DNA from: PALSA-505 sp036267135
Lineage (GTDB): Bacteria > Actinomycetota > Actinomycetes > Streptosporangiales > Streptosporangiaceae
Assembly: GCA_036267135.1 (NCBI GenBank)
Contig: DATAWQ010000057.1
Span: forward strand, 1 to 64,000
DNA: 64,000 bases
Direction of reading: 5' to 3'
The translations under genes were made by a program, and so were the position numbers. Below are positions 1 through 7,950 of this stretch, in pieces (the stretch's first letter is position 1; every line of letters starts with the position of its first letter). Under the pieces are notes generated by a model, which saw only the letters and a list, made by a program, of their open reading frames with translations, made no database searches and was not told where the DNA came from.

Positions 1-945
1 CGGGACCGGGCGCCCGGCCAGCCCCGTCGCGCCCGGCGCCGCCCCGGCGACCGGGAACACCGCCCGCCGCGACAGGACGTCCCAGAAGGTGAAGACCGTG
101 CCGAGGTTGATGTCGATGCGCCCGGTGGCGTGATGATGGATCCGGTGGTACGCCGGGCTGATCAGCGCCCGGCCCGCCCGGCCGTAGGTCCAGCGCACGT
201 TCGCGTGCGGCAGCGCGCCCAGGCAGGCGTAGCCGGTCAGCACCGCGGCCGGGGTCACCGCGTTGGACCCGACCGCGAGTATGGGCACCGCCGAGAACAA
301 GAAGCTCACGTGGACCAGGGGATGCGCGCGGTACGTGGTGAGGATGCTCAGTTCCTCCTGTGAGTGGTGCACCGCGTGCAGCCGCCACAGTGCGGTCACC
401 CGATGGTTGCCCAGGTGCGCCAGCCAGTCCACCGCGTCGATGCCAAGCAGCGCGAGGACCAGGAAACACCAGCGCGGCACGTGGGGCACCTGGGGCAGCA
501 CCAGCCACGGCTGGACCCGGGCCAGCAGGCCCGCGAACCCGGTGCCGAGCAGGACGATCAGCGGCACCACCACGAGCGTGTAGAGCAGCAGGTAGCACAC
601 GTCGAGCCGGTGCCCCCGGGCGAGCAGCGGGCGGCGCTCGGCCGGCCAGATCCGCTCGATCACGCAGACGGCGACGACGAAACCGAGTACCGCGGGGCCG
701 GCCAGTTCGAACCGGCCTGCGTCGATGGACCGCACCGCCCCGGACTGCCCGAGCGCGGTCCAGCCCCGCCAGCTCAGCCAGGCGGCCACGCCGGTGATCG
801 CGATCGTGGGCAGGTAGAGACCGCGGGCCGTCAGCACGGCACCGGCCTCGGCCCGGCGCCAGGCTGAGGCCCGCCGCCAGGCTGAGGTCCGGCGCCAGGC
901 TGAGGTCCGGCGCTCGTGCCGGAGGATAACGTGGCCCGCTGTCAT
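1..945 (-). CDS. Fatty acid hydroxylase / sterol desaturase family membrane protein (3' end cut by the window)
   Basis: An open frame runs on the minus strand from an ATG at 945 to the window edge without a stop (315 codons visible). The translation shows the histidine clusters of the fatty acid hydroxylase superfamily: a HLGNH segment, LHAVHH, and YHRIHHH, which would bind a di-iron centre in the membrane. Hydrophobic stretches lie before and between them. The first ~35 residues are Arg/Trp-rich and come from an 18-bp tandem repeat (860-913), so translation may really begin at the GTG at 837, just past the repeat. The gene follows the SDR gene on the same strand by 40 bp and may be read from the same message. 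The substrate (sterol, carotenoid or lipid) cannot be told. Confidence 0.85.
   Translation of the reverse strand, partial: MTAGHVILRHERRTSAWRRTSAWRRASAWRRAEAGAVLTARGLYLPTIAITGVAAWLSWRGWTALGQSGAVRSIDAGRFELAGPAVLGFVVAVCVIERIWPAERRPLLARGHRLDVCYLLLYTLVVVPLIVLLGTGFAGLLARVQPWLVLPQVPHVPRWCFLVLALLGIDAVDWLAHLGNHRVTALWRLHAVHHSQEELSILTTYRAHPLVHVSFLFSAVPILAVGSNAVTPAAVLTGYACLGALPHANVRWTYGRAGRALISPAYHRIHHHATGRIDINLGTVFTFWDVLSRRAVFPVAGAAPGATGLAGRPVP
860..913. repeat. 18-bp tandem repeat, three copies
   Basis: Three copies of an 18-bp unit lie at 860-877, 878-895 and 896-913; the last two are identical. Read on the minus strand they encode a repeated S-A-W-R-R block in the first residues of the hydroxylase frame. 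They could be a recent slippage product or may lie upstream of the true start. Confidence 0.9.
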
Positions 946-985
946 GCCCTGGGAACGTGTCTTCAGCGAATCGGGTTCAACACAG

Positions 986-1750
986 CTAAAGGGGCGTGAC
1001 GTACGCGGACGAGATGCCGCCGTCCACCAGGAAGCAGGACGCGGTGATGAACGAGGCGTCGTCGCTGGCCAGGAACGTGACCGCGGAGGCGATCTCCTCG
1101 GCCTCGGCGAACCGCCCCATCGGCACGTGTACCAGGCGCCGGGCGGCCCGCTCGGGATCCTTGGCGAACAGCTCACGCAGCAGTGGCGTGTTCACCGGGC
1201 CCGGGCACAGCGCGTTCACCCTGATGCCCTCCCGGGCGAACTGCACGCCAAGTTCGCGACTGAGCGCGAGCACGCCGCCCTTGGACGCGGTGTAGGAGAT
1301 CTGCGAGGTGGCCGACCCCATCACCGCGACGAACGAGGCCGTGTTGATGATCGAGCCGCGGCCCTGCCGCCGCATGTAGCCGAGTGCGTGCTTGCAGCAC
1401 AGGTAGACGGAGGTCAGGTTGACCTCTTGCACCCGGCGCCACGCGTCCAGGCCGGTGGTCAGGATGGAGTCGTCGTCCGGCGGTGAGATGCCGGCGTTGT
1501 TGAACGCGATGTCCACGCTGCCGTAGGCGTCCCTGGCCGCGGCGTACATCCGCTGCACGTCCTCTTCGACGGACACGTCGGCCCGCACGAACAGCCCGCC
1601 GACCTCGTCGGCGGCGGACTTGCCCGCGGTCTCGTCGACGTCCACGGCCACGATCCTGACGCCCTCGGCCGCCAGCCGCATCGCGGTGGCCAGGCCGATC
1701 CCGCTGCCCGCGCCGGTGATCACTGCCACCCGATCGGCTAGGCCCCGCAT
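986..1750 (-). CDS. SDR family NAD(P)-dependent oxidoreductase
   Basis: 254 residues, the classical short-chain dehydrogenase length. The N-terminus carries the Rossmann TGAGSGIG cofactor motif (about residues 12-19), followed by an acidic residue after the second strand (VDVD), which favours NAD. NNAG appears near residue 87 and the catalytic Ser/Tyr-x-x-x-Lys region as SYTASKGG. The C-terminus ends in the usual FLVDGG segment. The ATG lies 4 bp after the stop of the aldehyde dehydrogenase gene, so the two are co-transcribed with the glutamine-synthetase-like gene and the permease. In that setting it probably oxidises or reduces an alcohol or aldehyde intermediate of amine breakdown; the exact substrate is unknown. 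Confidence 0.92.
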   Translation of the reverse strand: MRGLADRVAVITGAGSGIGLATAMRLAAEGVRIVAVDVDETAGKSAADEVGGLFVRADVSVEEDVQRMYAAARDAYGSVDIAFNNAGISPPDDDSILTTGLDAWRRVQEVNLTSVYLCCKHALGYMRRQGRGSIINTASFVAVMGSATSQISYTASKGGVLALSRELGVQFAREGIRVNALCPGPVNTPLLRELFAKDPERAARRLVHVPMGRFAEAEEIASAVTFLASDDASFITASCFLVDGGISSAYVTPL

Positions 1751-1754
1751 AAGC

Positions 1755-3134
1755 TCAGTCCTCCGTCGCGATGAAGACGTTCTTGGTCTCGGTAAAGGCC
1801 TCGAGGGCGTCGGGTCCGAGCTCGCGGCCCAGGCCGGACTGCTTGAACCCGCCGAACGGCGTCGAGTAGCGCACCGAGGAGTGCGAGTTCACCGACAGGT
1901 TGCCCGATTCCACCGCGCGCGCGACGCGCAGCGCCCGACCGATGTCCTGGGTCCAGATCGACCCCGACAGGCCGTACGGGGTGTCGTTGGCGATGGCGAC
2001 CGCCTCGGCCTCGTCTTCGAACGGAAGCACGGTGACCACCGGCCCGAAGACTTCGTCGGTGAACGCCGGGTCGTCCCGGCGCACCGGGGCCAGCACCGTG
2101 GGCGGGAACCAGAAACCAGGCCCCGCCGGGATGGACCCGCGCACCGCCACCGGTGCGCCGTCCGGCACGTAGGAGGCGACCTGGGCCCGGTGACCGGCGG
2201 AGATCAGCGGGCCCATCACGGTGTCCGCGCGGGCGGGATCGCCGACCACGATGCTCGTCACGGCCGGCTCGAGCAGGGCCATGAAACGGTCGAAGACGCT
2301 GCGTTGCACCAGGATGCGCGACCGGGCGCAGCAGTCCTGCCCGGCGTTGTCGAAGACGGCCTGCGGCGCGGTGGCCGCGGCCAGTTCCAGGCGCGCGTCG
2401 GCGAACACGATGTTGGCGCTCTTGCCGCCGAGTTCGAGGGTGAGCCGCTTCACGCTGGCCGCGCAGCCGGCCATGACCTCGCGGCCGGTGGTGGTGGACC
2501 CGGTGAACACGATCTTGCGCACCGCCGGGTGGTCGACCAGCCGCTTGCCGATCACGCTGCCCTGGCCGGTCAGCACCTGGAACACGCCTTCGGGCAGCCC
2601 GGCTTCCAGCGCCAGCCCGGCGATCCGCAGCGCGGTCAGCGGGGTCAACTCGGCCGGCTTGGCGATCACCGGGTTCCCTGCGGCCAGCGCGGGCGCCAGC
2701 CCCCAGGCCAGGATCGGCATCGGGAAGTTCCACGGCACGATCAGCCCGACGATGCCGACCGGTTCGAGGAACGTGACGTCGAGGCCGCCGGCCACCGGGA
2801 TCTGCTTGCCGCACAGCCGCTCAGGCGCGGCCGAGTAGTAGCGCAGCACGTCGGCGACGTGCCCGGCCTCCCACCTGGCCTGCCCCACCGGATGCCCGGA
2901 GTTGGCGATCTCCAGGTCGGCCAGTTCTCCGGCGTGCGCGTCCACCACCGCCGCGAAGTCGCGCAGCAGCCTGGCCCGGTCGGCCGGGGCGATCGCGCGC
3001 CACCGGCCCGCCACCGCCTCGGCCCTGGCCACCGCCTCGTCCGCGTCCTGCGCCGACAGGGCCGGGACGGTAGCCACGGCCTGCTCGGTGGCCGGGTTCA
3101 GCACGGTGAAATCGGGCGCGGTGGTATCGGCCAT
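1755..3134 (-). CDS. Aldehyde dehydrogenase (PuuC-like context)
   Basis: 459 residues from the ATG at 3134, which lies 2 bp after the stop of the upstream glutamine-synthetase-like gene; the frame stays open farther upstream but there it overlaps that gene. Family motifs are clear: VPWNFPMP in the cofactor site, FTGSTTTG, the LELGGKSA glutamate motif and the catalytic cysteine in NAGQDCC. The protein converts an aldehyde to an acid with NAD(P). Next to a gamma-glutamyl ligase and a permease, a likely substrate is a gamma-glutamyl-aminoaldehyde, as for PuuC in polyamine catabolism, or the aldehyde of ethanolamine degradation. The choice between these is inference. Confidence 0.93.
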   Translation of the reverse strand: MADTTAPDFTVLNPATEQAVATVPALSAQDADEAVARAEAVAGRWRAIAPADRARLLRDFAAVVDAHAGELADLEIANSGHPVGQARWEAGHVADVLRYYSAAPERLCGKQIPVAGGLDVTFLEPVGIVGLIVPWNFPMPILAWGLAPALAAGNPVIAKPAELTPLTALRIAGLALEAGLPEGVFQVLTGQGSVIGKRLVDHPAVRKIVFTGSTTTGREVMAGCAASVKRLTLELGGKSANIVFADARLELAAATAPQAVFDNAGQDCCARSRILVQRSVFDRFMALLEPAVTSIVVGDPARADTVMGPLISAGHRAQVASYVPDGAPVAVRGSIPAGPGFWFPPTVLAPVRRDDPAFTDEVFGPVVTVLPFEDEAEAVAIANDTPYGLSGSIWTQDIGRALRVARAVESGNLSVNSHSSVRYSTPFGGFKQSGLGRELGPDALEAFTETKNVFIATED

Positions 3135-3136
3135 CG

Positions 3137-4534
3137 TCACAGCCGCTCGAAGCCGCGTCGCAGTTCCCAGTCCGTGACCGCCGCGTCGAAGGCCGCCAGC
3201 TCCGTCCTGGCGTAGTTGGCGTAGTGGTCCACGACCTCGCGGCCGAACGCTTCGACGGCCAGTTCGCTCTTGTCCCACAGGTCGAGCGCGTCGCGCAGGC
3301 TGGCTGGCACCCGGGGCCCGGTATCGGTGTAGGCGTTGCCCTCGAAGGCGGGCTCGAGCGGGAGCTGGTGGTCGATGCCGTGCAGCCCGGCCGCGATCAT
3401 GGCGGCGACCGCCAGGTAGGGGTTCACGTCGCCACCCGGAGCCCGGTTCTCCACCCGCAGCCCGTGGCCGTGGCCGACCAGCCGCAGCGCGCAGCTCCGG
3501 TTGTCCACGCCCCAGCGCACCGCGGTCGGTGCGAAGCTGCCGGCTTGGTAGCGCTTGTAGGAGTTCACGTTCGGCGCGTAGCCGAGGGTCAGCTCGCGCA
3601 GCGCGGCGAGCTGGCCGGCCAGGAAGTGCTCGCCGAGAGCCGACAGTCCGTGCCCCCGGTCGCCGGCCATCAGGGCCGCACCGTCCGTGGTGCGCAGCGA
3701 CAGGTGGATGTGGCAGGAGTTGCCCTCCCGCTCGTTTGGTTTGGCCATGAACGTGAGGCTCATGTCCTGCTGGGCGGCGATTTCCTTGGACCCGGTCTTG
3801 TAGATCGAGTGGTTGTCACACGTGGTGAGCGCGTCGGCGTAACGGAAGGCGATCTCGTGCTGGCCCAGGTTGCACTCGCCCTTTGCCGACTCGACGTACA
3901 TACCCGCGCCCGCCATGCCGATGCGGATCGCGCGCAGCAGCGGCTCCACCCTGGCGGTGCCGAGTATCGAGTAGTCCACGTTGTACTGGTTGGCCGGGGT
4001 GAGGTTACGGTAGCCGCGCTCGTGCGCCTCCTCGTAGGAGTCACGGAACACGCAGAACTCCAGCTCGGTGCCGGTCAGCGCCACCCAGCCGCGCTCGGCC
4101 AGCCGCCGTAGCTGGGCCCGGAGTATCTGCCGCGGTGACGCGACCACGGGTGCTCCGGGCCCGTGCCCGGCCTCGCCCTCCCAGGCCAGGTCGGCGAGCA
4201 CGAGCGCGGTCGCGGGCTGCCACGGGACCCAGCGCAGCGTGCTCAGGTCAGGTACCAGGGTGAAGTCGCCGTACCCGCGCTCCCACGACGACATGGCGTA
4301 ACCGTCCACGGTGTTCATGTCCACATCCACCGCGAGCAGGTAGTTGCAGCCCTCGGCGTGGCCCTCGGCCACCTCGGTCACGAAGAACTCAGCCGACAGC
4401 CGCTTCCCAGCCAGCCGCCCCTGCATGTCGGTGAACGCGATCAGCACGGTGTCGATCGCGCCGGTCTCGACCTCGACCCGAAGCTGCTCCAGGGTGAGCA
4501 GGCCCGGCCGCCGCTGCTGGCTAAGGTCGGTCAT
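3137..4534 (-). CDS. Glutamine synthetase family protein, probable gamma-glutamyl-polyamine/ethanolamide synthetase
   Basis: 465 residues with the glutamine synthetase fold: N-terminal beta-grasp (DTVLIAFTDMQGRLAGKR) and a catalytic domain with ELEF, the ESAKGECNLGQHE metal and glutamate motif, SCHIHLSL and NRAPGGDVNPYLAVA. The length and the neighbours (permease, aldehyde dehydrogenase, SDR, FadR-type regulator) point to the GlnA3/GlnA4/PuuA group, which joins glutamate to an amine, rather than the main GlnA of ammonia assimilation. Streptomyces GlnA3 uses polyamines and GlnA4 ethanolamine; which applies here cannot be decided by eye. Its stop is 2 bp from the aldehyde dehydrogenase start, so translation is probably coupled. 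Confidence 0.88.
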   Translation of the reverse strand: MTDLSQQRRPGLLTLEQLRVEVETGAIDTVLIAFTDMQGRLAGKRLSAEFFVTEVAEGHAEGCNYLLAVDVDMNTVDGYAMSSWERGYGDFTLVPDLSTLRWVPWQPATALVLADLAWEGEAGHGPGAPVVASPRQILRAQLRRLAERGWVALTGTELEFCVFRDSYEEAHERGYRNLTPANQYNVDYSILGTARVEPLLRAIRIGMAGAGMYVESAKGECNLGQHEIAFRYADALTTCDNHSIYKTGSKEIAAQQDMSLTFMAKPNEREGNSCHIHLSLRTTDGAALMAGDRGHGLSALGEHFLAGQLAALRELTLGYAPNVNSYKRYQAGSFAPTAVRWGVDNRSCALRLVGHGHGLRVENRAPGGDVNPYLAVAAMIAAGLHGIDHQLPLEPAFEGNAYTDTGPRVPASLRDALDLWDKSELAVEAFGREVVDHYANYARTELAAFDAAVTDWELRRGFERL

Positions 4535-4547
4535 CGCTGTCCCGCCT

Positions 4548-6080
4548 TCAGGTCGTGAGTTCCCTCTCGATGGCGGCCAGTTCGTCCGCGCTGCCCTGAA
4601 CCCTCGGGCCAGTGAACCACTTGCGCGCGGAAACCAGCCAGTAGATGCCGGCGAAGCCGATCACCGCGAGCACGGCGAAAACCGCGTAGTTGAACGTGAC
4701 CCAGTTGATCGGCCCGGCCTGCGGCAGCATGAACAGGACCGTGATGATCACCACCCAGGTGACCGCGATCACGCCCACCGGGGTGCTCCACCGGCCCAGG
4801 TGCCAGGGCCCGCGCCGGAACCGGCTGCCCTGCCGCAGCCGCAGGAACGTCGGCGTCACGTACGCGATGTACAGGCCGATCGTGGCGATGGAGGTGACCG
4901 CGGCGTAGGCGGTGTAGTTCCACAGGTAAGGCAGGCCCAGGATCAGCGCTCCCGTCGCGGCCAGCCAGATCGCGTTGGTCGGCGTCCTCGTCCGCTTGTT
5001 CACCCGGTGCCAGAACGCGGAACCAGGCAGCGCGCCGTCACGGGAGAACGCGTAGATCATCCGTGAGTTCGCGGTGACCGATGACATCCCGCAGAACAGC
5101 TGGGCGCCGATCGCGATCAGCAGCAGCAGCTTGCCTGTGACCGGGCCGGCCGCGTCCACGAAGATCTGGGCCGGCGGTGCCCCGGAGGGTGACAGGCGCT
5201 CCGCCTCGTAGTGCTGGATCGCGAACGTGAGCCCGATCAGCAGGATCCATCCGGCGCCCAGCGAGACCAGGATGGACATCACGATCCCGCGCGGGCCGCT
5301 GCGGTCGGCGTGGTGCGTCTCCTCGGTCATGTGCGCGGAGGCGTCGTAGCCGGTGAAGGTGTACTGCGCGACCAGCAGCCCGATGAACACGATGTACAGC
5401 GCCCCGAGGCCGAGCCCGGTGTCGTTGTTGAAGTGGCCAAAGACGAAGCTAGCCGACTGGTGGTGCGCGGGCTTGATGGCCAGCACCCCCACGATGATCA
5501 GCACGCCGAATATGTGCCACCACACGCTCACGTCGTTGAGCATGGCCACCAGCTTGATGCCGAACTGATTGAGCAGCCCGTGCACAAGGAGCACGATCGC
5601 GAAGATCAGCACGGTGACCCAGTGGTCCGTGCTGACCCCCCACTGGAGATAGAGGAACGCGTTGATGAACAGCGCGGCGCCGAAGTCGATCCCGGCCGTG
5701 ACCGCTACCTGGCCGAGGAAGTTGAACCACCCGGTGAACCAGGACCAGGCCGCCGCGTTGTGCGGCGCCAGCTTCGCCGCCCAGTAGTACAGGCCGCCCG
5801 CCGTCGGGAAGCTAGAGCACACCTCGGCCATGGACAGGCCGACGAACGTGGTCATGATCCCGACGAAGAGCCAGCCCCAGATGATCACGGCAGGCCCGCC
5901 GGTGGCCATGCCGAACCCGTATAGGGTGAGGCAGCCGGACAGGACCGAGATGATCGTGAACGAGACGGCGAAGTTGGAGAACCCCGACATCCGCCTGCGC
6001 AACTCCTGCGCATAGCCAAGCTCGTGCAGGCGCTGCTCGTCGGTGGTCATGTTCCCGGTGGCTTGCTCGTTGACCGACAC
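4548..6080 (-). CDS. APC family amino acid/amine permease
   Basis: 510 residues with about 12 hydrophobic segments and the APC hallmarks near the N-terminus: MSGFSNFAVSFTIISVLSG in helix 1 and AEVCSSFPTAGGLYYWAA in helix 3. This resembles the ACT/UGA4 branch, which imports GABA, choline or polyamines with protons. A second possible start is the ATG at residue 11. It is the first gene of the minus-strand catabolic operon and 13 bp from the glutamine-synthetase-like gene, so it probably brings in the amine that the operon degrades. The promoter and a likely FadR-type operator are at 6111-6157. Confidence 0.9.
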   Translation of the reverse strand: MSVNEQATGNMTTDEQRLHELGYAQELRRRMSGFSNFAVSFTIISVLSGCLTLYGFGMATGGPAVIIWGWLFVGIMTTFVGLSMAEVCSSFPTAGGLYYWAAKLAPHNAAAWSWFTGWFNFLGQVAVTAGIDFGAALFINAFLYLQWGVSTDHWVTVLIFAIVLLVHGLLNQFGIKLVAMLNDVSVWWHIFGVLIIVGVLAIKPAHHQSASFVFGHFNNDTGLGLGALYIVFIGLLVAQYTFTGYDASAHMTEETHHADRSGPRGIVMSILVSLGAGWILLIGLTFAIQHYEAERLSPSGAPPAQIFVDAAGPVTGKLLLLIAIGAQLFCGMSSVTANSRMIYAFSRDGALPGSAFWHRVNKRTRTPTNAIWLAATGALILGLPYLWNYTAYAAVTSIATIGLYIAYVTPTFLRLRQGSRFRRGPWHLGRWSTPVGVIAVTWVVIITVLFMLPQAGPINWVTFNYAVFAVLAVIGFAGIYWLVSARKWFTGPRVQGSADELAAIERELTT

Positions 6081-6110
6081 GGCGGGCTCCTCACGTCCTG
6101 CGGCCGCTTA

Positions 6111-6130
6111 ATGGTCTGGTATAGGACCAT
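6111..6130. promoter_or_regulatory. Candidate operator for the adjacent FadR-family regulator
   Basis: The 20-bp sequence has perfect 6-bp arms, ATGGTC-N8-GACCAT, containing the TGGT...ACCA core typical of FadR/GntR sites. It lies 30 bp upstream of the permease start and just downstream of a minus-strand TTGACA (6157-6152), so a bound regulator would block the operon promoter. The -10 at the right spacing (ACAAAT) is weak. Confidence 0.65.
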
Positions 6131-6170
6131 TTGTGGCGCAAATGCGTGCCGTGTCAAGGGCTCTGCTTGC

Positions 6171-6325
6171 TTTGGCCGGAAAGATGAACCCGTCGGCAGT
6201 ACGGGCTGGGCTGGAAGTCGTACGGGCTGGGCTGGAAGTCGTACGGGCTGGGCTGAAAAGATGAACCCACAGCGCTTGTTTGGCCGGAATGATGAACCCG
6301 TCGGCCGTACGGGCTGGGCTGGAAG
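6171..6325. repeat. Compound direct repeat between permease and FadR-type genes
   Basis: A 47-bp block at 6171-6217 recurs at 6279-6325 with only two differences. Between them a 21-bp unit starting GTACGGGCTGGGCTG is tandemly repeated at 6199, 6220 and 6241 (the last copy diverged), and a further partial copy of the AAGATGAACCC part starts near 6257. The array fills most of the shared promoter region. It may be regulatory or a copy of a dispersed intergenic repeat. Confidence 0.9.
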
Positions 6326-6342
6326 ACACGGAGGCGAGCGAC

Positions 6343-7083
6343 GTGACCGAGGGCATCAGGCTGGCTAGCCTGCTGCGGCCGGTGCGCGCGGGCAACGCCT
6401 TCGAGGAGACTGTCGAGCGGCTGCTCACCGCGATCAGGCTGGGCGTGGTCGGGCCGGGGGAGAGGTTCCCGGCGGAGCGCGAGTTCGCGGCTCAGCTCGG
6501 GATCAGCCGGATCACCCTGCGCGAGGCCATCCGCGCCCTGGCCGAGGCCGGGTTCGTGGAGTCGCGGCGGGGCCGGTTCGGCGGCACATTCGTCACCGGC
6601 GCCCCGGCCGAGCCCAGCCACGGGGAAGCGCGCCGGATCGCCCGCGAGCAGGCGGACGGCCTCACCGACGCGCTCACCTTCCGGATGGTGGTGGAGAGCG
6701 GCGCCGCCGAGGCACTCGCCCAGCGGGCCGGCGCCGGGCCGGACCCGGACACGCGGTATATCCGCGAGGTGCTGGCCGCCCGGCTGGCCGAGGTGAACGC
6801 GGCAGGCCCGCGGGACTACCGGCGCCTCGACACGCTGTTCCACCTGGCGATCGCCGAGCTGACCGGGTCCAGCCTGCTGGCGTCCGCGGCCGCGGACGCG
6901 CGCATCCGGCTGAACGACTTCCTCAACGCGATCCCGATCCTGCGGCGCAACATCGACCACACCGCCGCCCAGCACGCGGCCATCGCCGAGGCGATCCTGG
7001 CCGGCCAGCCGGGCCGGGCCCGCCAAGCCGTCGCCGAGCACCTGGAGGGCACCGCCGCCCTGCTCCGCGGCTTTCTGGCCTAA
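6343..7083 (+). CDS. FadR/GntR family transcriptional regulator (FCD domain)
   Basis: The GTG at 6343 is preferred because GGAG lies about 9 bp upstream; the frame is open back to 6280 but that part is repeat sequence. The 246-residue product has an N-terminal GntR winged helix (RFPAEREFAAQLGISRITLREAIRALAEAGFVESRRGRFGGTFV) and a C-terminal FCD ligand domain (FRMVVESGAAEALA..., with histidines in TLFHLAIAEL and AQHAAI). It is divergent from the amine-catabolism operon and very likely represses it until an intermediate is bound. Its stop codon lies in a 19-bp tandem duplication. Confidence 0.9.
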   Translation: MTEGIRLASLLRPVRAGNAFEETVERLLTAIRLGVVGPGERFPAEREFAAQLGISRITLREAIRALAEAGFVESRRGRFGGTFVTGAPAEPSHGEARRIAREQADGLTDALTFRMVVESGAAEALAQRAGAGPDPDTRYIREVLAARLAEVNAAGPRDYRRLDTLFHLAIAELTGSSLLASAAADARIRLNDFLNAIPILRRNIDHTAAQHAAIAEAILAGQPGRARQAVAEHLEGTAALLRGFLA

Positions 7084-7112
7084 GCACCACCGGCTGGCCT
7101 AAGCACCACCGG
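7075..7112. repeat. 19-bp tandem duplication across two convergent stop codons
   Basis: Two identical copies of ctggcctaagcaccaccgg lie at 7075-7093 and 7094-7112. The first holds the TAA of the FadR-type gene, the second holds the TAG of the convergent Abi-alpha-like gene on the other strand. Confidence 0.95.
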
Positions 7113-7941
7113 CGGCCAGCAGGCACTCGTGGCAGAAGATGTGACCGAACGTGGTGAGCCTGATGCTGCGGTACACCACCCTGGGGGCATGCCCGGCCCT
7201 GGACCGCGCGGCGGCGACATCGGGCTGGGCCTCGATGAGCTGGTAGCGGCCTGGGTCGTCCACGCTCTCCCTGGAGAAGTCGATGAGCCCCTGCCGGTTG
7301 AGGTTGGTCAGGTAGGACGAGATGCGGTCCATCCGCCGCAGGCCGGCGTTCTCGCCGATCATGTTCAGCCCTTCGGCCACGAGTTCTGAGCCGATGCCGA
7401 GTGGCCGGTAGGTGCGCACGTTCAGCGTGGGCTGCGGCCCGGACCGGTACAGCAGCCGCAGTATGCGGGCCTCGTCCGGGGTGAGCTCGGACAGGATCCG
7501 GGCGTAGGCGGGATGGCCGGCGTCGTCACCGGCCGCGTTCACGTCCGCCGACCGCTCGAGCAGCGCGGCCCCGAGTTCGCGCAGTTCGGCCAGGGTGGGG
7601 GCGCCGTTCGCGGCCCGATGGACCCGGTACGCGGGCACCGGCGCGGCTTGATACCCGCCCAGCGCGCCGACCAGGGCGCCCCGGATTTCTTCGACCGTGT
7701 CCCGCACGATCACCACCGGCGGCTCGCCGTTCAGCGTGCGGGTCAGCATCTGGCTGCAGGTGGTCAGCGCCGTGCCGGTGGTCCAGGCCAGCGCGCGCCA
7801 GGCCGTGGTGAGGGAGATGCGGATCAGGCCGGGCACCTCGTCCGCCTCCAGCCGGGCCGGATGGGCCAGCCCGGGCGAGTCCACCGGCGGCTCCGCGGCC
7901 GGCCCGGCGCCCGGTTCGGCGGGCACACCGTCGCTGGTCAT
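7099..7941 (-). CDS. Abi-alpha (DUF4393)-like protein
   Basis: 280 residues. The middle part (LSELTPDEARILRLLYRSGPQP, then GLNMIGENAGLRRMDRISSYLTNLNRQGLIDF) resembles the Abi-alpha/DUF4393 family, named after a lactococcal phage abortive infection protein but widespread and mostly uncharacterised. The C-terminus has a TTFGHIFCHECLLA segment with His and two Cys that could bind metal. The N-terminal 30 residues are Pro/Ala-rich. It starts 9 bp after the stop of the DUF445 gene and is the last gene of the R2lox operon. The family call is from memory of the pattern; an anti-phage role is not shown. Confidence 0.6.
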   Translation of the reverse strand: MTSDGVPAEPGAGPAAEPPVDSPGLAHPARLEADEVPGLIRISLTTAWRALAWTTGTALTTCSQMLTRTLNGEPPVVIVRDTVEEIRGALVGALGGYQAAPVPAYRVHRAANGAPTLAELRELGAALLERSADVNAAGDDAGHPAYARILSELTPDEARILRLLYRSGPQPTLNVRTYRPLGIGSELVAEGLNMIGENAGLRRMDRISSYLTNLNRQGLIDFSRESVDDPGRYQLIEAQPDVAAARSRAGHAPRVVYRSIRLTTFGHIFCHECLLAAGGA

Positions 7942-7950
7942 AACTGATGA

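Noticed and set aside
1620..3215. Long plus-strand open frame opposite the aldehyde dehydrogenase and SDR genes
   Set aside because: Composition is the Arg/Gly/His/Pro-rich shadow typical of high-GC antisense frames, and the minus strand shows clear family motifs.
6171..6325. Possible CRISPR-like array
   Set aside because: Repeats are tandem without unique spacers of constant length, and no cas genes are near.
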